A DNA stretch of 64,000 bases from Paracoccus benzoatiresistens (GCF_026913015.1 NZ_JAPTYD010000013.1:1-64000), one strand, 5' to 3'. Counted from the first letter of the stretch, positions 8,553 through 18,062 are shown. A program made the numbers and translations. The notes: generated by a model not told the origin, from the sequence alone.

Positions 8553-9340
8553 CCCGCGGCCCCTGGGATGCTGCCTGCGGCAATCCCGTCAGGCGGTGTG
8601 GGCAGCGTGGCTGTTGTCGCGAAATCCACGCGATCCGCCGACAGGCGAGAGGCCAGCCAGAAGGCCAGGGCGGGGGCTTCCGCAGGGGTTGCGGGGGCTT
8701 CGACTGCCAGCCGTGCGGGTGCCCAGACGACGGGACGTTCGTCGCGGATGGCCGCGTCCAGTTCGGTGCGCGTCTCGGCGACCTCGACGCCCAGGGTCGC
8801 AGCGAGGATCCAGGCGGCCTGGTCAAGACCCAGCAGGGCGATGCGCCGGGGGTTGCCGCCTTGCGGCGGGGGTCCCGCAGGGGTGGCAGGCAGCAGGATC
8901 ACGGCGCCTTGCGGCAGGGTCGCGGGATGGCCCACGACGATCCGCGCGGGCAGGTGCTGCCGGACGACTTCCATCCGGCCCGCGTCCCGGCTGATCGTGA
9001 TGCCCAGGGCGCCGGGCACCCGGTCCAGCTTTTCCACGCAGACCTCGATCCGGGCGGCGCGGGGATCGGCCAGAACCTCGGCCGCAATGCGCTCGGCCAG
9101 GGTCTCGACCAGGTTGTAGCGCTGGTCGGCCAGGGCAGTCTCGATCGCCTGGACCAGAACGTCATAGGACAGGATGCGATCCACATGGTCGTCCGTCCCG
9201 CCCACGGGATCGCGCAGATCGACCGTCAGGTTGAAGCGCAGGCGCTGCGTCTGGCCGCGCTCGGACTGGAAGGCGCCGATCTCGGCTTCGATGACATGGT
9301 CGCGCAGGTGGATGCGGTCAGGCTGGTTCATGCCTGCCAT
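8549..9340 (-). CDS. folB: Dihydroneopterin aldolase with long C-terminal extension
   Basis: Residues about 8-125 form a complete FolB domain: DRIHLRDHVIEAEIGAF, ILSYDVLVQAIETAL, NLVETLAERIA with the active-site Glu, and VEKLDRVPGA. FolB cleaves dihydroneopterin to the pterin precursor used by FolK/FolP. The remaining 135 residues (from LPARIVVGHPATLPQ) match no domain I recognise; similar tails are common in Rhodobacterales FolB. It is the first gene of the fol-glmM operon. The stop overlaps the folP ATG. Confidence 0.9.
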   Translation of the reverse strand: MAGMNQPDRIHLRDHVIEAEIGAFQSERGQTQRLRFNLTVDLRDPVGGTDDHVDRILSYDVLVQAIETALADQRYNLVETLAERIAAEVLADPRAARIEVCVEKLDRVPGALGITISRDAGRMEVVRQHLPARIVVGHPATLPQGAVILLPATPAGPPPQGGNPRRIALLGLDQAAWILAATLGVEVAETRTELDAAIRDERPVVWAPARLAVEAPATPAEAPALAFWLASRLSADRVDFATTATLPTPPDGIAAGSIPGAAG

Positions 9341-9386
9341 TCACAGGAAATCCCGCCCGCAGGCAAGCCCACCCGCACGGAGCCCC

Positions 9387-10076
9387 TCAGTTCGAGGCGA
9401 CCTGCCGGCCGCCGGGGCGATAGAAGATGTGCCGCCCGATCTGCACCGTGCGTTGGAAGCGGCGCGACCAGGAGGGGCTGACCGCGGGAGTGTGGAAATA
9501 GGTGGCCCCGCCGGTCAGGACGCGCGGCGCGCCAGACAGCGCGCGGCGCGCGATGTCGCGGGCGCGCAGATAGGCTGCCTTGTTGCCGATCGCCTTGCGT
9601 CCGCCGATGGTGTAGCTGAACTGGCTGGGCTGGTTCACCACCCCGCAGACCGAGGAGGGAAATTTCCTGCTGTCCACGCGGTTCAGGATCACCTCGGCCA
9701 CGGCGGCCTGGCCTTGTCTGCTTTCGCCGCGCGCCTCGTGATAGATCGCCTCGGCCAGGCAGTTCAGGTCGCGCTCGTCAAAGCGGCCCCGCGCGGTCTT
9801 GGCGCTGCTGGCAAGAAACAGGTGGGCGTCGGGATTTTCTTCCAGAACAGGGTTTTCCACCTTCACAGGATCGGCACCCGTGTATAGAAGCGGCTTCGGT
9901 CGGGACGCATGCCCGACATGGGCGGCAGCCCGGGTCGGGGCCTCGAAAAGCCCTGAGTTGGTCGTGAAAAGCGATCCGTTGCCCGCCAGGGCGCTTGTCG
10001 CAGTCAGGGTCAGGGCGGCGGCGCACAGGCAAAACGGCGCCAACCGCTGAAGCAGCGTTTTCATAAGCATTCCCAT
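9387..10076 (-). CDS. SleB-type cell wall hydrolase, exported
   Basis: A 229-residue exported protein with a signal peptide over about residues 6-31 ending ALA-G. The C-terminal SleB domain begins at about residue 103: DLNCLAEAIYHEARGES (the Glu at residue 109 or 114 is the likely catalytic acid), VAEVILNRVDSRKFPSSVC, NQPSQFSYT and a tryptophan/arginine-rich end. SleB-like enzymes cut peptidoglycan glycan strands. ATG 10076 has AAGG upstream; ATG 10064 and 10061 also lie in frame before the signal peptide. The 270-bp upstream gap has no other gene; it holds the promoter region and one short palindrome. Confidence 0.88.
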   Translation of the reverse strand: MGMLMKTLLQRLAPFCLCAAALTLTATSALAGNGSLFTTNSGLFEAPTRAAAHVGHASRPKPLLYTGADPVKVENPVLEENPDAHLFLASSAKTARGRFDERDLNCLAEAIYHEARGESRQGQAAVAEVILNRVDSRKFPSSVCGVVNQPSQFSYTIGGRKAIGNKAAYLRARDIARRALSGAPRVLTGGATYFHTPAVSPSWSRRFQRTVQIGRHIFYRPGGRQVASN

Positions 10077-10289
10077 AACCTTGCCGAGTGGACAGGTCGT
10101 TAACAGCGCCGCGGGACCAAGGCAGATGGCAGGCCGCGGGATCAGCGGAATGATTACGGTTTTAGGGACCGGCCGGGCGACCGTACTTTTCCGCGAGCAG
10201 CCCGGAAGCCGTCAAATCGCCTGTTTTCGGCGGCATCCTGCCGGCCTCGAAAACCCGGACCGGCAGATTTCGGCAAGGGCAGGCGGAAC

Positions 10290-10308
10290 TAGGTCCACTT
10301 CGGACCTA
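10290..10308. terminator. TAGGTCC inverted repeat downstream of the ppdK-like gene
   Basis: TAGGTCC (10290-10296) and GGACCTA (10302-10308) form a perfect 7-bp stem with a 5-nt loop. It lies 39 bp beyond the stop of the minus-strand PPDK-like gene, with no clear T-run. It could be a weak terminator or a protein-binding palindrome upstream of the SleB gene. Confidence 0.35.
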
Positions 10309-10346
10309 ATTACAGGGACTTAAATGCGGAAAATCTGATTCGTTTT

Positions 10347-12941
10347 CTAGCCGAATCGCCGGTTTTCAGGATCGCGCAAACGCGCCCGAAGCGCCGATTG
10401 CGCCGCCGCCAGGCGGGCCACCGGCACCCGGAAGGGCGAGCAGGAGACATAGTCGAAGCCCGCCTCATGGCAGAAGGCGATCGATTCGGGGTTGCCGCCA
10501 TGTTCCCCGCAGACGGAAATGGTGATCTGCGGGCGCTGCTGGCGGGCGCGCTGCGCCCCCATCAGCAGCAGTTCACCCACGCCGTCCTGGTCCAGGCAGT
10601 GGAAGGGATCTTCCTCATAGACATGCTGGCCGACATAGGTGCCCATGAAGCGCCCGGCATCGTCGCGCGACAGGCCGTAGGTCATCTGGGTCAGGTCGTT
10701 CGTGCCGAAGGACAGGAAGGCGGAATGGGCGGCGATGTCGCCCGCCCGCAGGCAGGCGCGGGGCGTTTCAACCATCACCCCCAGGCGATAGGCAAAGTCG
10801 GTGCGCCGGTCGTTCTTCACGGCGGCGGCGACCGCGTCGATGCGGTTCTTGACCAGCTCGACCTCTCGCATGGCGCTGACGAGGGGGATCATGATCTCGG
10901 GGACCACGGGCTCGCCCTTGCGGCTGGCATCCACGGTCGCCTCGAAGATGGCGCGGGCCTGCATGTCATAAATCTCGGGGACAGTGATCCCCAGCCGGAC
11001 CCCGCGCATCCCCAGCATCGGATTGAATTCGGTCAGGGCCTCGACCCGGCGGGTCACGTCGGACAGGGGCAGGTCCAGGGAATCGGCCAGTTCGCGCAAG
11101 CCCTCGCGGTCATGGGGCAGGAATTCGTGCAAGGGGGGATCGAACAGGCGGATGGTGACGGGCAACCCGGCCATGATCTCGAACAGCGCGGTGAAGTCCT
11201 GGCGCTGCATGGGCAGGATGCGGTCCAGGGCCAGGCGGCGATCCTCGGGCTTGTCGGCAAAGATCATCTCGCGCATGGCGGGCAGGCGGTCGGCGTCGAA
11301 GAACATGTGTTCCGTCCGGCACAGCCCGATGCCCTGCGCATTGAAGCGCCGCGCGGTCATCGCGTCCTCGGGCGTGTCGGCATTGGCGCGCACGCCGATG
11401 CCGCCCGCCGCGTCGGCCCAATCCAGAAGCTGGGAAAAGTTGTCGTCCAGCGCCGGTTCCAGAAGAGGCACGCGGCCCGCCAGAACCTCTCCGGTCGATC
11501 CGTCGATGGTGATCTCGTCCCCTTCCAGCAGCGTGACCTCGCCCGCGCGCAGGGTGCGGTGGCGGGCGTCGATGCTGATGCCGGATGCGCCGACGATGCA
11601 GGGCAGGCCCATGCCGCGCGCGATCACCGCCGCATGGCTGGTCGTGCCGCCGCGTTCGGTCAGGACACCCACGGATGCGTGCATGCCGCGCACATCCTCG
11701 GGGGCGGTTTCGCGGCGGACCAGGATGCAGGCCTCGTCCCGCGCCGCCGAGGCCTGGGCTGCCGCGGCGGTAAAGACGATCCGGCCGGTGGCGGCGCCGG
11801 GACTGGCGTTGATGCCGCGGGCGATCACCTCGCGCGGGGCGCGCGGATCGACCTGCTGGTGCAGCAGATCCGCCAGGGCGCGGGGTTCGACGCGCATCAC
11901 CGCCTCGGATTCCGGGATGATGCCGTCGCGCGCCAGGGCCACGGCGATGCGGACGCTGGCGCGCGAGGTGCGCTGCACCCGTGTCGCGTCGATGACCGAA
12001 ACCTGGCCTTCCATGACCACGAACTCGATCTGCATTTCCTCTCGCAGCCGTTCGCGGGCGGCGACGCCGAAGCGGATCAGGTCGGCAAAGACCTCGGGGG
12101 CGGTTTCCTCCAGCGAGGGGCCGCGTTCGTCGCGGGTCAGGAACTGCGTCTCGGCCCCGGCGCCTTCGGTGTCGCCGTGATGCTGGCGGCGAAAGCGGCC
12201 GGTGACGCGGGGCGCGCCGGTGACGGAATCGACGAACTGGATGCTGCCCGACCCGCAGAGGCCCGGCCCCAGGCCAAGCGCCATCTGCTGGACGACCAGC
12301 CCAAGGGGCGCGTCAGGCGGCGCGCCCTTGGCCTGCCGCAGCAGCCGGGCGGTCGGGCCTTCCCAGGCCCGCGCCATGGAGCGCAGCACCTCGGCCAGCT
12401 GGGTGGCGGGGTCTTGGGGAAAATCCTCGTCCGTTTCCTCGCGGTAAAGACGCAGGGCCTCGGCCAGGGCATTCTCGCCCTCCTGGGCGAACATGTCGGG
12501 ATCGAGCCGGGCGATATGGATCGCATAGCTTTGGACAAAACGGCGATACAGCGTGTCGGCATTGGCCTTGCCGATGCGCCGCGCTAGCCGGTCATGGGTC
12601 TGGTCGTTGATGCCGACATTCAGCACCGTCCGGGGTCCCCCCCATTCCGGCATCAGGGCCGAGGGGCGGACGCTGACCAGTCCGTCGCCTTCCGTGAACA
12701 GGTCCGACAGCGCGCCCAGGTCCGCGCGCTTGCCGGTGGCGATCGACTGCACCGTTTCCGCGGGGATGGCAAAGCTGCGCGGCACCGGCAGGCGCATCCG
12801 GACCAGCCGCTGCAGGCATTTCGCCCGCCAGCCGTGACAAGCGCGCTCGACCCCGGCCGAGGGGGTAATTTCGGTCACGTCAGGAAGGTCGCGCGGTTCC
12901 ATGTCGCGCGAAAGATAGGCGCGCGACAGCCGATGCTGCAA
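10347..12941 (-). CDS. PEP-utilising enzyme, divergent pyruvate phosphate dikinase paralogue
   Basis: An 864-residue protein colinear with PPDK. The swivel domain has the phospho-His loop ERGGTTSHAAV (His436). The PEP/pyruvate barrel has IGLCRTEHMFF (about 538-548) and SVCGEHGGNP with catalytic Cys811. The N-terminal ATP-grasp half is degenerate. The usual GGKGANL is GWRAKCL, so the ATP-binding Lys aligns with Arg39. The MPGMMDT loop is MPEWGGPRT, and the segment between these motifs is about 35 residues shorter. Arg92 and the later Arg of the nucleotide site appear kept. Full dikinase activity is doubtful; it may be a PEP-dependent phosphotransferase or regulator. ATG 12902 (MEPRDLP) is an alternative start. 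Confidence 0.75.
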   Translation of the reverse strand: MQHRLSRAYLSRDMEPRDLPDVTEITPSAGVERACHGWRAKCLQRLVRMRLPVPRSFAIPAETVQSIATGKRADLGALSDLFTEGDGLVSVRPSALMPEWGGPRTVLNVGINDQTHDRLARRIGKANADTLYRRFVQSYAIHIARLDPDMFAQEGENALAEALRLYREETDEDFPQDPATQLAEVLRSMARAWEGPTARLLRQAKGAPPDAPLGLVVQQMALGLGPGLCGSGSIQFVDSVTGAPRVTGRFRRQHHGDTEGAGAETQFLTRDERGPSLEETAPEVFADLIRFGVAARERLREEMQIEFVVMEGQVSVIDATRVQRTSRASVRIAVALARDGIIPESEAVMRVEPRALADLLHQQVDPRAPREVIARGINASPGAATGRIVFTAAAAQASAARDEACILVRRETAPEDVRGMHASVGVLTERGGTTSHAAVIARGMGLPCIVGASGISIDARHRTLRAGEVTLLEGDEITIDGSTGEVLAGRVPLLEPALDDNFSQLLDWADAAGGIGVRANADTPEDAMTARRFNAQGIGLCRTEHMFFDADRLPAMREMIFADKPEDRRLALDRILPMQRQDFTALFEIMAGLPVTIRLFDPPLHEFLPHDREGLRELADSLDLPLSDVTRRVEALTEFNPMLGMRGVRLGITVPEIYDMQARAIFEATVDASRKGEPVVPEIMIPLVSAMREVELVKNRIDAVAAAVKNDRRTDFAYRLGVMVETPRACLRAGDIAAHSAFLSFGTNDLTQMTYGLSRDDAGRFMGTYVGQHVYEEDPFHCLDQDGVGELLLMGAQRARQQRPQITISVCGEHGGNPESIAFCHEAGFDYVSCSPFRVPVARLAAAQSALRARLRDPENRRFG

Positions 12942-12945
12942 GTGC

Positions 12946-12969
12946 GAAAAAGGGGGCCGCGGCCCCCTT
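12946..12969 (-). terminator. Terminator after the periplasmic cyclophilin gene
   Basis: A perfect palindrome AAGGGGGCCGCGGCCCCCTT (12950-12969) is followed, in the minus direction, by TTTTC. It sits immediately after the cyclophilin stop and ends only 5 bp before the first possible start of the PPDK-like gene. Confidence 0.8.
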
Positions 12970-12974
12970 CGACG

Positions 12975-13565
12975 TCATTCGACGATCGTGACCTTTGCCA
13001 TGTAGTCGGGCGCCTCGACCGCGCCATTGGCGTTCGCATCGCCCTTCTTGATCCCGGTCAGCACGTCCCAGCCATCGACCAGCTGGCCCACGACCGTGTA
13101 TTGCCCGTCCAGGAAGGTCGCGGGCGCCAGGTCGATGAAGAACTGGCTGTTGGCGCTGTTCGGGTCCTGGGCGCGCGCCATGCCAACGGTGCCCGCCTGG
13201 AACGAGACATCGTTGAACTCGGCCTCCAGGTCCGGCAGGTCGGATCCGCCGGTGCCGGCCATGGCCGTGCTGGCGCCGTCATGCTTGCCATGCTCCACGT
13301 CACCGGTCTGGGCCATGAAGCCGTCGATGACGCGGTGGAAGACCACGCCGTCATAGGCGCCGGATTTCGCCAGCTCCACCAGCCGCGCGACATGGTTCGG
13401 GGCCTTGTCGGCCAGCAGGTCCAGGGTGATGGTGCCCTTGGCGGTGCCGTCGGAGCCCGCGACCTCGATCACCATGTTCGGGCCGGGGCCATCCTCGTGG
13501 GCGGGTTCCTGGGCGAAACCGGCGGAGGCGGCCAGAACGAATGCGGGGATCAGCAGCTTACGCAT
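12975..13565 (-). CDS. Periplasmic peptidyl-prolyl isomerase (cyclophilin)
   Basis: A 196-residue cyclophilin with a signal peptide ([19 protein letters not shown]), hence periplasmic. The cyclophilin core has [16 protein letters not shown] (catalytic Arg in FHRV), the [21 protein letters not shown] region and GQYTVVGQLVDGWDV. It assists proline isomerisation in exported proteins. It is the second gene of a cyclophilin pair; its start overlaps the end of the cytoplasmic paralogue by 8 bp. Confidence 0.93.
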   Translation of the reverse strand: MRKLLIPAFVLAASAGFAQEPAHEDGPGPNMVIEVAGSDGTAKGTITLDLLADKAPNHVARLVELAKSGAYDGVVFHRVIDGFMAQTGDVEHGKHDGASTAMAGTGGSDLPDLEAEFNDVSFQAGTVGMARAQDPNSANSQFFIDLAPATFLDGQYTVVGQLVDGWDVLTGIKKGDANANGAVEAPDYMAKVTIVE

Positions 13566-14064
13566 CGGCAGCCACCTTGACCGAGATCATGCGGTCCGGG
13601 TTCGCGGGCGGCTCGCCCCGCGCGATCTTGTCCACATGCTCCATCCCCGAGATCACGCGGCCGTAAACGGTGTACTGGCCGTTCAGGAAGTGGTTGTCCT
13701 TGAAGTTGATGAAGAACTGGCTGTTGGCGCTGTTCGGGTTCATCGAGCGCGCGGCGCCCAGGGTGCCGCGGTCATGGGGCAGCTTGGAGAACTCTGCCGG
13801 AAGATCCGGCAGGTCCGATCCGCCGGTGCCCGCGCGGCCGGGGTTGTAGTCCTGTTCCATGTTGGCGTGCTGCACGTCGCCGGTCTGGGCCATGAAGCCC
13901 TCGATCACGCGGTGGAAGGCCACGTTGTCGTATTTTCCGGCGCGGGCCAGTTCCTTCATGCGCTCGGCATGCTTGGGGGCGACATCGGTCAGAAGCTCGA
14001 TGACGACGGGGCCGTCCTTCAGCTCGATGATGATGGTGTTTTCGGGATCGGTGATCTCGGCCAT
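13558..14064 (-). CDS. ppiB: Cytoplasmic peptidyl-prolyl isomerase B (cyclophilin)
   Basis: A 168-residue cyclophilin without a signal peptide: [38 protein letters not shown] and [19 protein letters not shown] 14064 is chosen because AAGGAGG lies seven bases upstream; the frame is open to 14199 but the extra N-terminus has no homology. The pair ppiB plus periplasmic cyclophilin probably arose by duplication. The gene is divergent from pgk across a 164-bp intergenic region. Confidence 0.95.
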   Translation of the reverse strand: MAEITDPENTIIIELKDGPVVIELLTDVAPKHAERMKELARAGKYDNVAFHRVIEGFMAQTGDVQHANMEQDYNPGRAGTGGSDLPDLPAEFSKLPHDRGTLGAARSMNPNSANSQFFINFKDNHFLNGQYTVYGRVISGMEHVDKIARGEPPANPDRMISVKVAADA

Positions 14065-14228
14065 GCGGCCCTCCTTTGCCACGTTCGGTCCTTGGTCTAG
14101 GGCTTTGCCGCCCCAAGGGCAACGCGCAAACCCCCTCACGCAACCATCATACTTATGCGAGTGTTGACGAGGGGACCCCCATACGGGACAAGCCCCCAAC
14201 GCCCCAAGATGCCCGAAAGGACGAAACG

Positions 14229-15434
14229 ATGGCCGATTTCAAGACGATCGATGACCTGGACATGGACGGCAAGGTCGTCCTGACCCGCGTGGACGTGAAC
14301 GTGCCGGTGGAAGACGGCCGCGTGACCGACGCGACGCGGATCGAGAAGATCGTGCCCACCGTCAAGGACATCCAGGCCAGGGGGGGCATCCCGGTCCTGC
14401 TGGCGCATTTCGACCGTCCCAAGGGCAAGCGCGTGGATGCCATGAGCCTGAAGCAGATCGTCCCGGCGCTGGAAGCGGCGCTTGGCCAGCCGGTGGCCTT
14501 TGCCGACGATTGCATCGGCGGCCCGGCCAAGCGCGTGGTGGCGGCCCTGAAGCCCGGCGATGTGGCGCTGCTGGAAAACACCCGCTTCCATGAAGGCGAG
14601 GAAGCGAACGACGCGACCTTCGCGGCCTCGATCGCGGCGCTTGGCAAGGTCTATGTGAACGACGCCTTTTCGGCCGCGCATCGGGCGCATGGCTCGACCG
14701 AGGGGCTGGCGCGGCTGCTGCCTTCGGGGGCGGGGCGGCTGATGGAGGCGGAACTGAAGGCGCTGGACGCGGCCCTTGGCAGCCCGCAGCGCCCGGTGAT
14801 GGCGGTGGTGGGCGGGGCCAAGGTCTCGACCAAGCTCGATCTGCTGATGAACCTGATCGACAAGGTCGATCACCTGGTGATCGGCGGCGGCATGGCCAAC
14901 ACCTTCCTGGTGGCCAAGGGCGTCGAGGTGGGCAAGTCGCTGGCCGAACGCGACATGGCCGACACCGCGCGCCAGATCCTGGAAAAGGCCGACCAGGGCG
15001 GCTGCGCGATCCACCTGCCGCTGGACATCGTGGTGGCGCGCGAATTCAGGGCGGGCGCGGAATCGCAGGTGCTGCCGGTCGATCAGTGCCCGGCGGATGC
15101 CATGATCCTGGACGCGGGCCCCGCCACGGTCGAGGCGCTGCGCGAGGCTATGGCCCGGTGCAAGACGCTGATCTGGAACGGCCCGCTTGGCGCCTTCGAG
15201 ATCGAGCCCTTTGACCGCGCCACCAACGCGGCGGCCCAGGCCGCGGCGACGCTGACGCGGGATGGCAAGCTGACCTCGGTCGCGGGCGGCGGTGATACGG
15301 TCGCGGCACTGAACAAGGCGGGCGTGGCGGGCGATTTCACCTTCATCTCGACCGCGGGGGGCGCCTTCCTGGAGTGGATGGAAGGCAAGGAACTGCCCGG
15401 TGTCGCGGCCTTGAAGGCGGCGCGGCACGGCTGA
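14229..15434 (+). CDS. pgk: Phosphoglycerate kinase
   Basis: A 401-residue glycolytic/gluconeogenic enzyme interconverting 1,3-bisphosphoglycerate and 3-phosphoglycerate with ATP. Landmarks are [25 protein letters not shown] (the usual HLGRPKG varied), [38 protein letters not shown] and the [12 protein letters not shown] nucleotide loop. ATG 14229 has AAGGAC eight bases before it. No other glycolytic gene is adjacent. A hairpin terminator follows. Confidence 0.97.
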   Translation: MADFKTIDDLDMDGKVVLTRVDVNVPVEDGRVTDATRIEKIVPTVKDIQARGGIPVLLAHFDRPKGKRVDAMSLKQIVPALEAALGQPVAFADDCIGGPAKRVVAALKPGDVALLENTRFHEGEEANDATFAASIAALGKVYVNDAFSAAHRAHGSTEGLARLLPSGAGRLMEAELKALDAALGSPQRPVMAVVGGAKVSTKLDLLMNLIDKVDHLVIGGGMANTFLVAKGVEVGKSLAERDMADTARQILEKADQGGCAIHLPLDIVVAREFRAGAESQVLPVDQCPADAMILDAGPATVEALREAMARCKTLIWNGPLGAFEIEPFDRATNAAAQAAATLTRDGKLTSVAGGGDTVAALNKAGVAGDFTFISTAGGAFLEWMEGKELPGVAALKAARHG

Positions 15435-15441
15435 CGCGGAA

Positions 15442-15515
15442 AGGGGGCGCTCGCGCCCCCTCTTGCGGTCTGGCGACCGCAATTCACCCCCGAGGATACT
15501 TGGATGAAGAAGAAG
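15442..15515 (+). terminator. pgk terminator hairpin plus CCCCCGAGGATACTT element (copy A)
   Basis: The stem AGGGGGCG/CGCCCCCT (15442-15449 with 15454-15461, loop CTCG) lies just after pgk. At 15487-15515 comes a 29-bp element that is 23/29 identical to the one after sdhB (36573-36601) and ends in TGAAGAAGAAG. The hairpin is probably the pgk terminator. The element's role is unknown. Confidence 0.65.
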
Positions 15516-15517
15516 CC

Positions 15518-15991
15518 CTAACCGCGCAGGCCGGTCTTCTTCAGCAGGCCCTTGCGCTTGGCTTCATAGTAATAGCCGCGCCGATACCACATAACGGTTT
15601 CGTCCGGGTCGCCATCGGCCACCATCCAGGCGCCGCGCAGGTATCTGACGCCATAGCGCAGGTTCGTGTCGGCATCCAGAAGGCTGGCGGCAGGTCCCCG
15701 ATGGCCCATGGTCCGCGCGGTCTGCGGGTTGATCTGCATCAGGCCATAGTAGGGACCGTTGCGGGCGCCGGGGCGGTGCTGGGATTCCCGCAGGATGATC
15801 CGTTGCACCATGGCCGATGGCACCTCGTAGTGCCCTGCCCAGTAGTTGATGCGCGATCGCAGATGCGGCGTCTCATTCGGGTAGAGCCCGTTGCTCCGGA
15901 CGCCGGCCGGCATCTTCTGGCTGCCCCCGCCGCCACAGGCGGCAAGGGCAAGGGTTGCAAGGATCAGGCCACGACGACCAAGGTCAGACAT
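15518..15991 (-). CDS. Lytic transglycosylase lipoprotein
   Basis: A 157-residue lipoprotein: signal sequence with lipobox LAAC (about residues 13-18), then an SLT fold with [32 protein letters not shown]. The Glu of ILRES is the catalytic acid. It cleaves the MurNAc-GlcNAc bond to release anhydromuropeptides. The start ATG 15991 overlaps the end of lpdA by 8 bp; the longer open frame to 16057 lacks homology. The overlap suggests co-transcription with lpdA, although the functions are unrelated. Confidence 0.9.
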   Translation of the reverse strand: MSDLGRRGLILATLALAACGGGGSQKMPAGVRSNGLYPNETPHLRSRINYWAGHYEVPSAMVQRIILRESQHRPGARNGPYYGLMQINPQTARTMGHRGPAASLLDADTNLRYGVRYLRGAWMVADGDPDETVMWYRRGYYYEAKRKGLLKKTGLRG

Positions 15992-17378
15992 GGATCGCGC
16001 CATCTCCGCAGGCCAGGGCCGCTTCACGCACCGCTTCCGAGGTCGTCGGATGCGCATGGCAGGTCAGCGCCAGATCCTGCGCGGCGGCGCCGAATTCCAT
16101 CGCCACGCAGACCTCGTGGATCATCTCGCCTGCGTTCGGGCCGATGATGTGGCAGCCGAGGATCCGGTCGGTTTCCGCATCGGCGATCAGCTTGACGAAG
16201 CCATCGGCCTGCATGACTGCCTTGGCGCGCGCATTGCCCATGAAGGGGAACTTGCCGACCTTGATCTTGCGCCCGTCCGCCTTGGCGGCTTCCTCGGTCA
16301 GGCCGACGGCCGCGACTTCGGGCATGGTATAGATCACGCCGGGGATCACGTCGTAGTTGACGTGGCCGTGCTTGCCCGCGATCACCTCGGCCACGGCCAT
16401 GCCCTCGTCCTCGGCCTTATGGGCCAGCATCGGGCCGGGGGCGGCGTCGCCGATGGCGTAGATGCCGGGGACCGAGGTGGCCCAGTGGCCGTCCACCTTG
16501 ACATAGCCGCGGTCGGTCATGGCGACGCCCAGCTTGTCGAGACCCAGGCCTTCGACATAGGGACGGCGGCCGGTGGCGACCAGCACGACCTCGGCCTCCA
16601 GCGCCTGGTCGCTGTTGTCCTTGCGCAGGGTGTAGCTGACCCGGGCCTTGCCTTCGGCAGTCTCGACGCCCGACACGGCGGCGCCAAGGACGAACTTCAG
16701 GCCCTGCTTGGTCAGGATCTTCTGGAACTGCTTCTGCACCTCGGCGTCCATGCCGGGGGTGATGGCGTCCAGGTATTCGACCACCGTGACCTGCGTGCCA
16801 AGGCGGGCATAGACCGAGCCCAGCTCCAGCCCGATCACGCCCGCGCCGATCACGACCATGGATGCCGGGATCTTCGGCAGGGCCAGGACACCGGTCGAAT
16901 CCACGATGATGCCCGCGTCGTTGTCGACCGTGACGCCCTTCAGGGCCGAGGGGACCGAACCCGTGGCGATCACGACGTTCTTCGTTTCATGCGTGGTGTC
17001 GCCGACCTTGACCTTGCCCGGCGCCTCGATCGTGGCCCAGCCTTTCAGCCAGTCGATCTTGTTCTTCTTGAACAGGAACTCGATGCCCTTGGTGTTGCCG
17101 CCGACCGTTTCGGCCTTGTAGCCCTGCATCTTCTGCCAGTCGATGTCGACATTGCCGACGTTCAGGCCCATTTTGGCGAAATTCTCGTGCGCCTCGTGCG
17201 CCATGTGGCTGGTATGCAGCAGCGCCTTGGACGGGATGCAGCCCACGTTCAGGCAGGTGCCGCCCAGGGTTTCGCGCCCTTCGACGCAGGCGACCTTCAG
17301 GCCCAGCTGCGCGGCGCGGATCGCGCAGACATAGCCGCCCGGCCCGGCGCCGATGACGATCAGGTCATAGGTTGACAT
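15984..17378 (-). CDS. lpdA: Dihydrolipoyl dehydrogenase (E3)
   Basis: A 464-residue flavoprotein that reoxidises dihydrolipoyl groups with NAD+. Landmarks are the FAD motif [19 protein letters not shown], the redox disulfide [16 protein letters not shown], the NAD site [41 protein letters not shown], and the C-terminal [14 protein letters not shown] with the catalytic His-Glu pair. Placed after sucA and sucB it is most likely the E3 of 2-oxoglutarate dehydrogenase. ATG 17378 has AGGAGA six bases upstream. Confidence 0.97.
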   Translation of the reverse strand: MSTYDLIVIGAGPGGYVCAIRAAQLGLKVACVEGRETLGGTCLNVGCIPSKALLHTSHMAHEAHENFAKMGLNVGNVDIDWQKMQGYKAETVGGNTKGIEFLFKKNKIDWLKGWATIEAPGKVKVGDTTHETKNVVIATGSVPSALKGVTVDNDAGIIVDSTGVLALPKIPASMVVIGAGVIGLELGSVYARLGTQVTVVEYLDAITPGMDAEVQKQFQKILTKQGLKFVLGAAVSGVETAEGKARVSYTLRKDNSDQALEAEVVLVATGRRPYVEGLGLDKLGVAMTDRGYVKVDGHWATSVPGIYAIGDAAPGPMLAHKAEDEGMAVAEVIAGKHGHVNYDVIPGVIYTMPEVAAVGLTEEAAKADGRKIKVGKFPFMGNARAKAVMQADGFVKLIADAETDRILGCHIIGPNAGEMIHEVCVAMEFGAAAQDLALTCHAHPTTSEAVREAALACGDGAIHV

Positions 17379-17411
17379 CAATCTCTCCTTCTTGTCCCTC
17401 GGGGGCCGCGG

Positions 17412-17804
17412 TCAGAACAGCGCGGCCAGTATCATCACCATCGTCGCCGCGAACCCTACGGCCCAGATGGCCGAGCGCCAGGGCACCCAGCCAAGAACAT
17501 AGGCGGGGACATAAAGGATTCGCGCGACGAGATAAATCCATGCGCAGGTTGCCGTCAGGGCTGATGTCGCCTCGCCAAGCGTCACGGCGACGATGGCGAG
17601 GGTGAACAGGATCAGCCCTTCGAAATGATTGTTCATGGCGCGCTGCAGGCGCCCGGCGGTGCCGGTCAGATGGGGCGGGTTGTCGCGCGGGCCCATGGCG
17701 ACGCGGGGGCCGACCTGCAGGTTCGCGGCGACGGAAAAGGCAGCGAACTGCAATCCTTGCAGCAGGCCCGCCAGCGCCAGCGCCATCACTTCGGCGGTCA
17801 TCAT
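17412..17804 (-). CDS. MAPEG family membrane protein
   Basis: A 130-residue protein with about four hydrophobic segments. RLQRAMNNHFEGLILFTLAI is the family's loop region (Asn/His/Glu of the glutathione-binding type), and an RILYVPAYVLGWVPWRS motif follows. MAPEG proteins are glutathione-linked or eicosanoid-type membrane enzymes; bacterial members are mostly uncharacterised. Start ATG 17804 or 17801. It sits between sucB and lpdA on the same strand with short gaps, so it probably belongs to that transcript. Confidence 0.82.
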   Translation of the reverse strand: MMTAEVMALALAGLLQGLQFAAFSVAANLQVGPRVAMGPRDNPPHLTGTAGRLQRAMNNHFEGLILFTLAIVAVTLGEATSALTATCAWIYLVARILYVPAYVLGWVPWRSAIWAVGFAATMVMILAALF

Positions 17805-17807
17805 GGC

Positions 17808-18062
17808 TCAGGCGGTTTCCACGAAATGGAAGTCCGTCGCCGTCACGCCCGCCTGCGAATTGAAGGGCGCAGCGCCCATGGAAAGATAGGCATGTGCGGC
17901 CTTGGCGTCGCTTACCTGATAGAGCGCCCAGGCATTGCGGTCGCCCTCGCGCCACAATTGCAGCAGCGACAGGCCGTTAAGCCCACGATCCTCGGCATCC
18001 GCGTCGAAGGCGGCGCGGAAGGTGGTGAAATCGCCGATGGTATAACACGCGATCAGTTGCAT
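17808..18062 (-). CDS. Small conserved hypothetical protein (84 aa)
   Basis: Sequence begins MQLIACYTIGDFTTFRAAFDA and continues with a short mixed alpha/beta pattern (LLQLWREGDRNAWALYQVSD). It has no signal peptide or membrane segment. The pattern suggests a ferredoxin-like alpha-beta barrel of the kind used in small stress or monooxygenase-like proteins, but I do not recognise a family. GGGAG lies eight bases upstream of the ATG, and the stop is 3 bp before the MAPEG gene start. The gene lies between sucB and lpdA. Confidence 0.75.
   Translation of the reverse strand: MQLIACYTIGDFTTFRAAFDADAEDRGLNGLSLLQLWREGDRNAWALYQVSDAKAAHAYLSMGAAPFNSQAGVTATDFHFVETA

Noticed and set aside
10081..10323. 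80-residue plus-strand ORF in the gap between the SleB and PPDK-like genes
   Set aside because: No ribosome-binding site, no recognisable domain, and composition like intergenic DNA. The gap more likely holds the SleB promoter.
14065..14228. TTGACG (14164-14169) as a pgk promoter and TATGAT-like -10 for ppiB
   Set aside because: Neither has a partner hexamer at 16-18 bp of acceptable match, so I did not list promoters for these genes.
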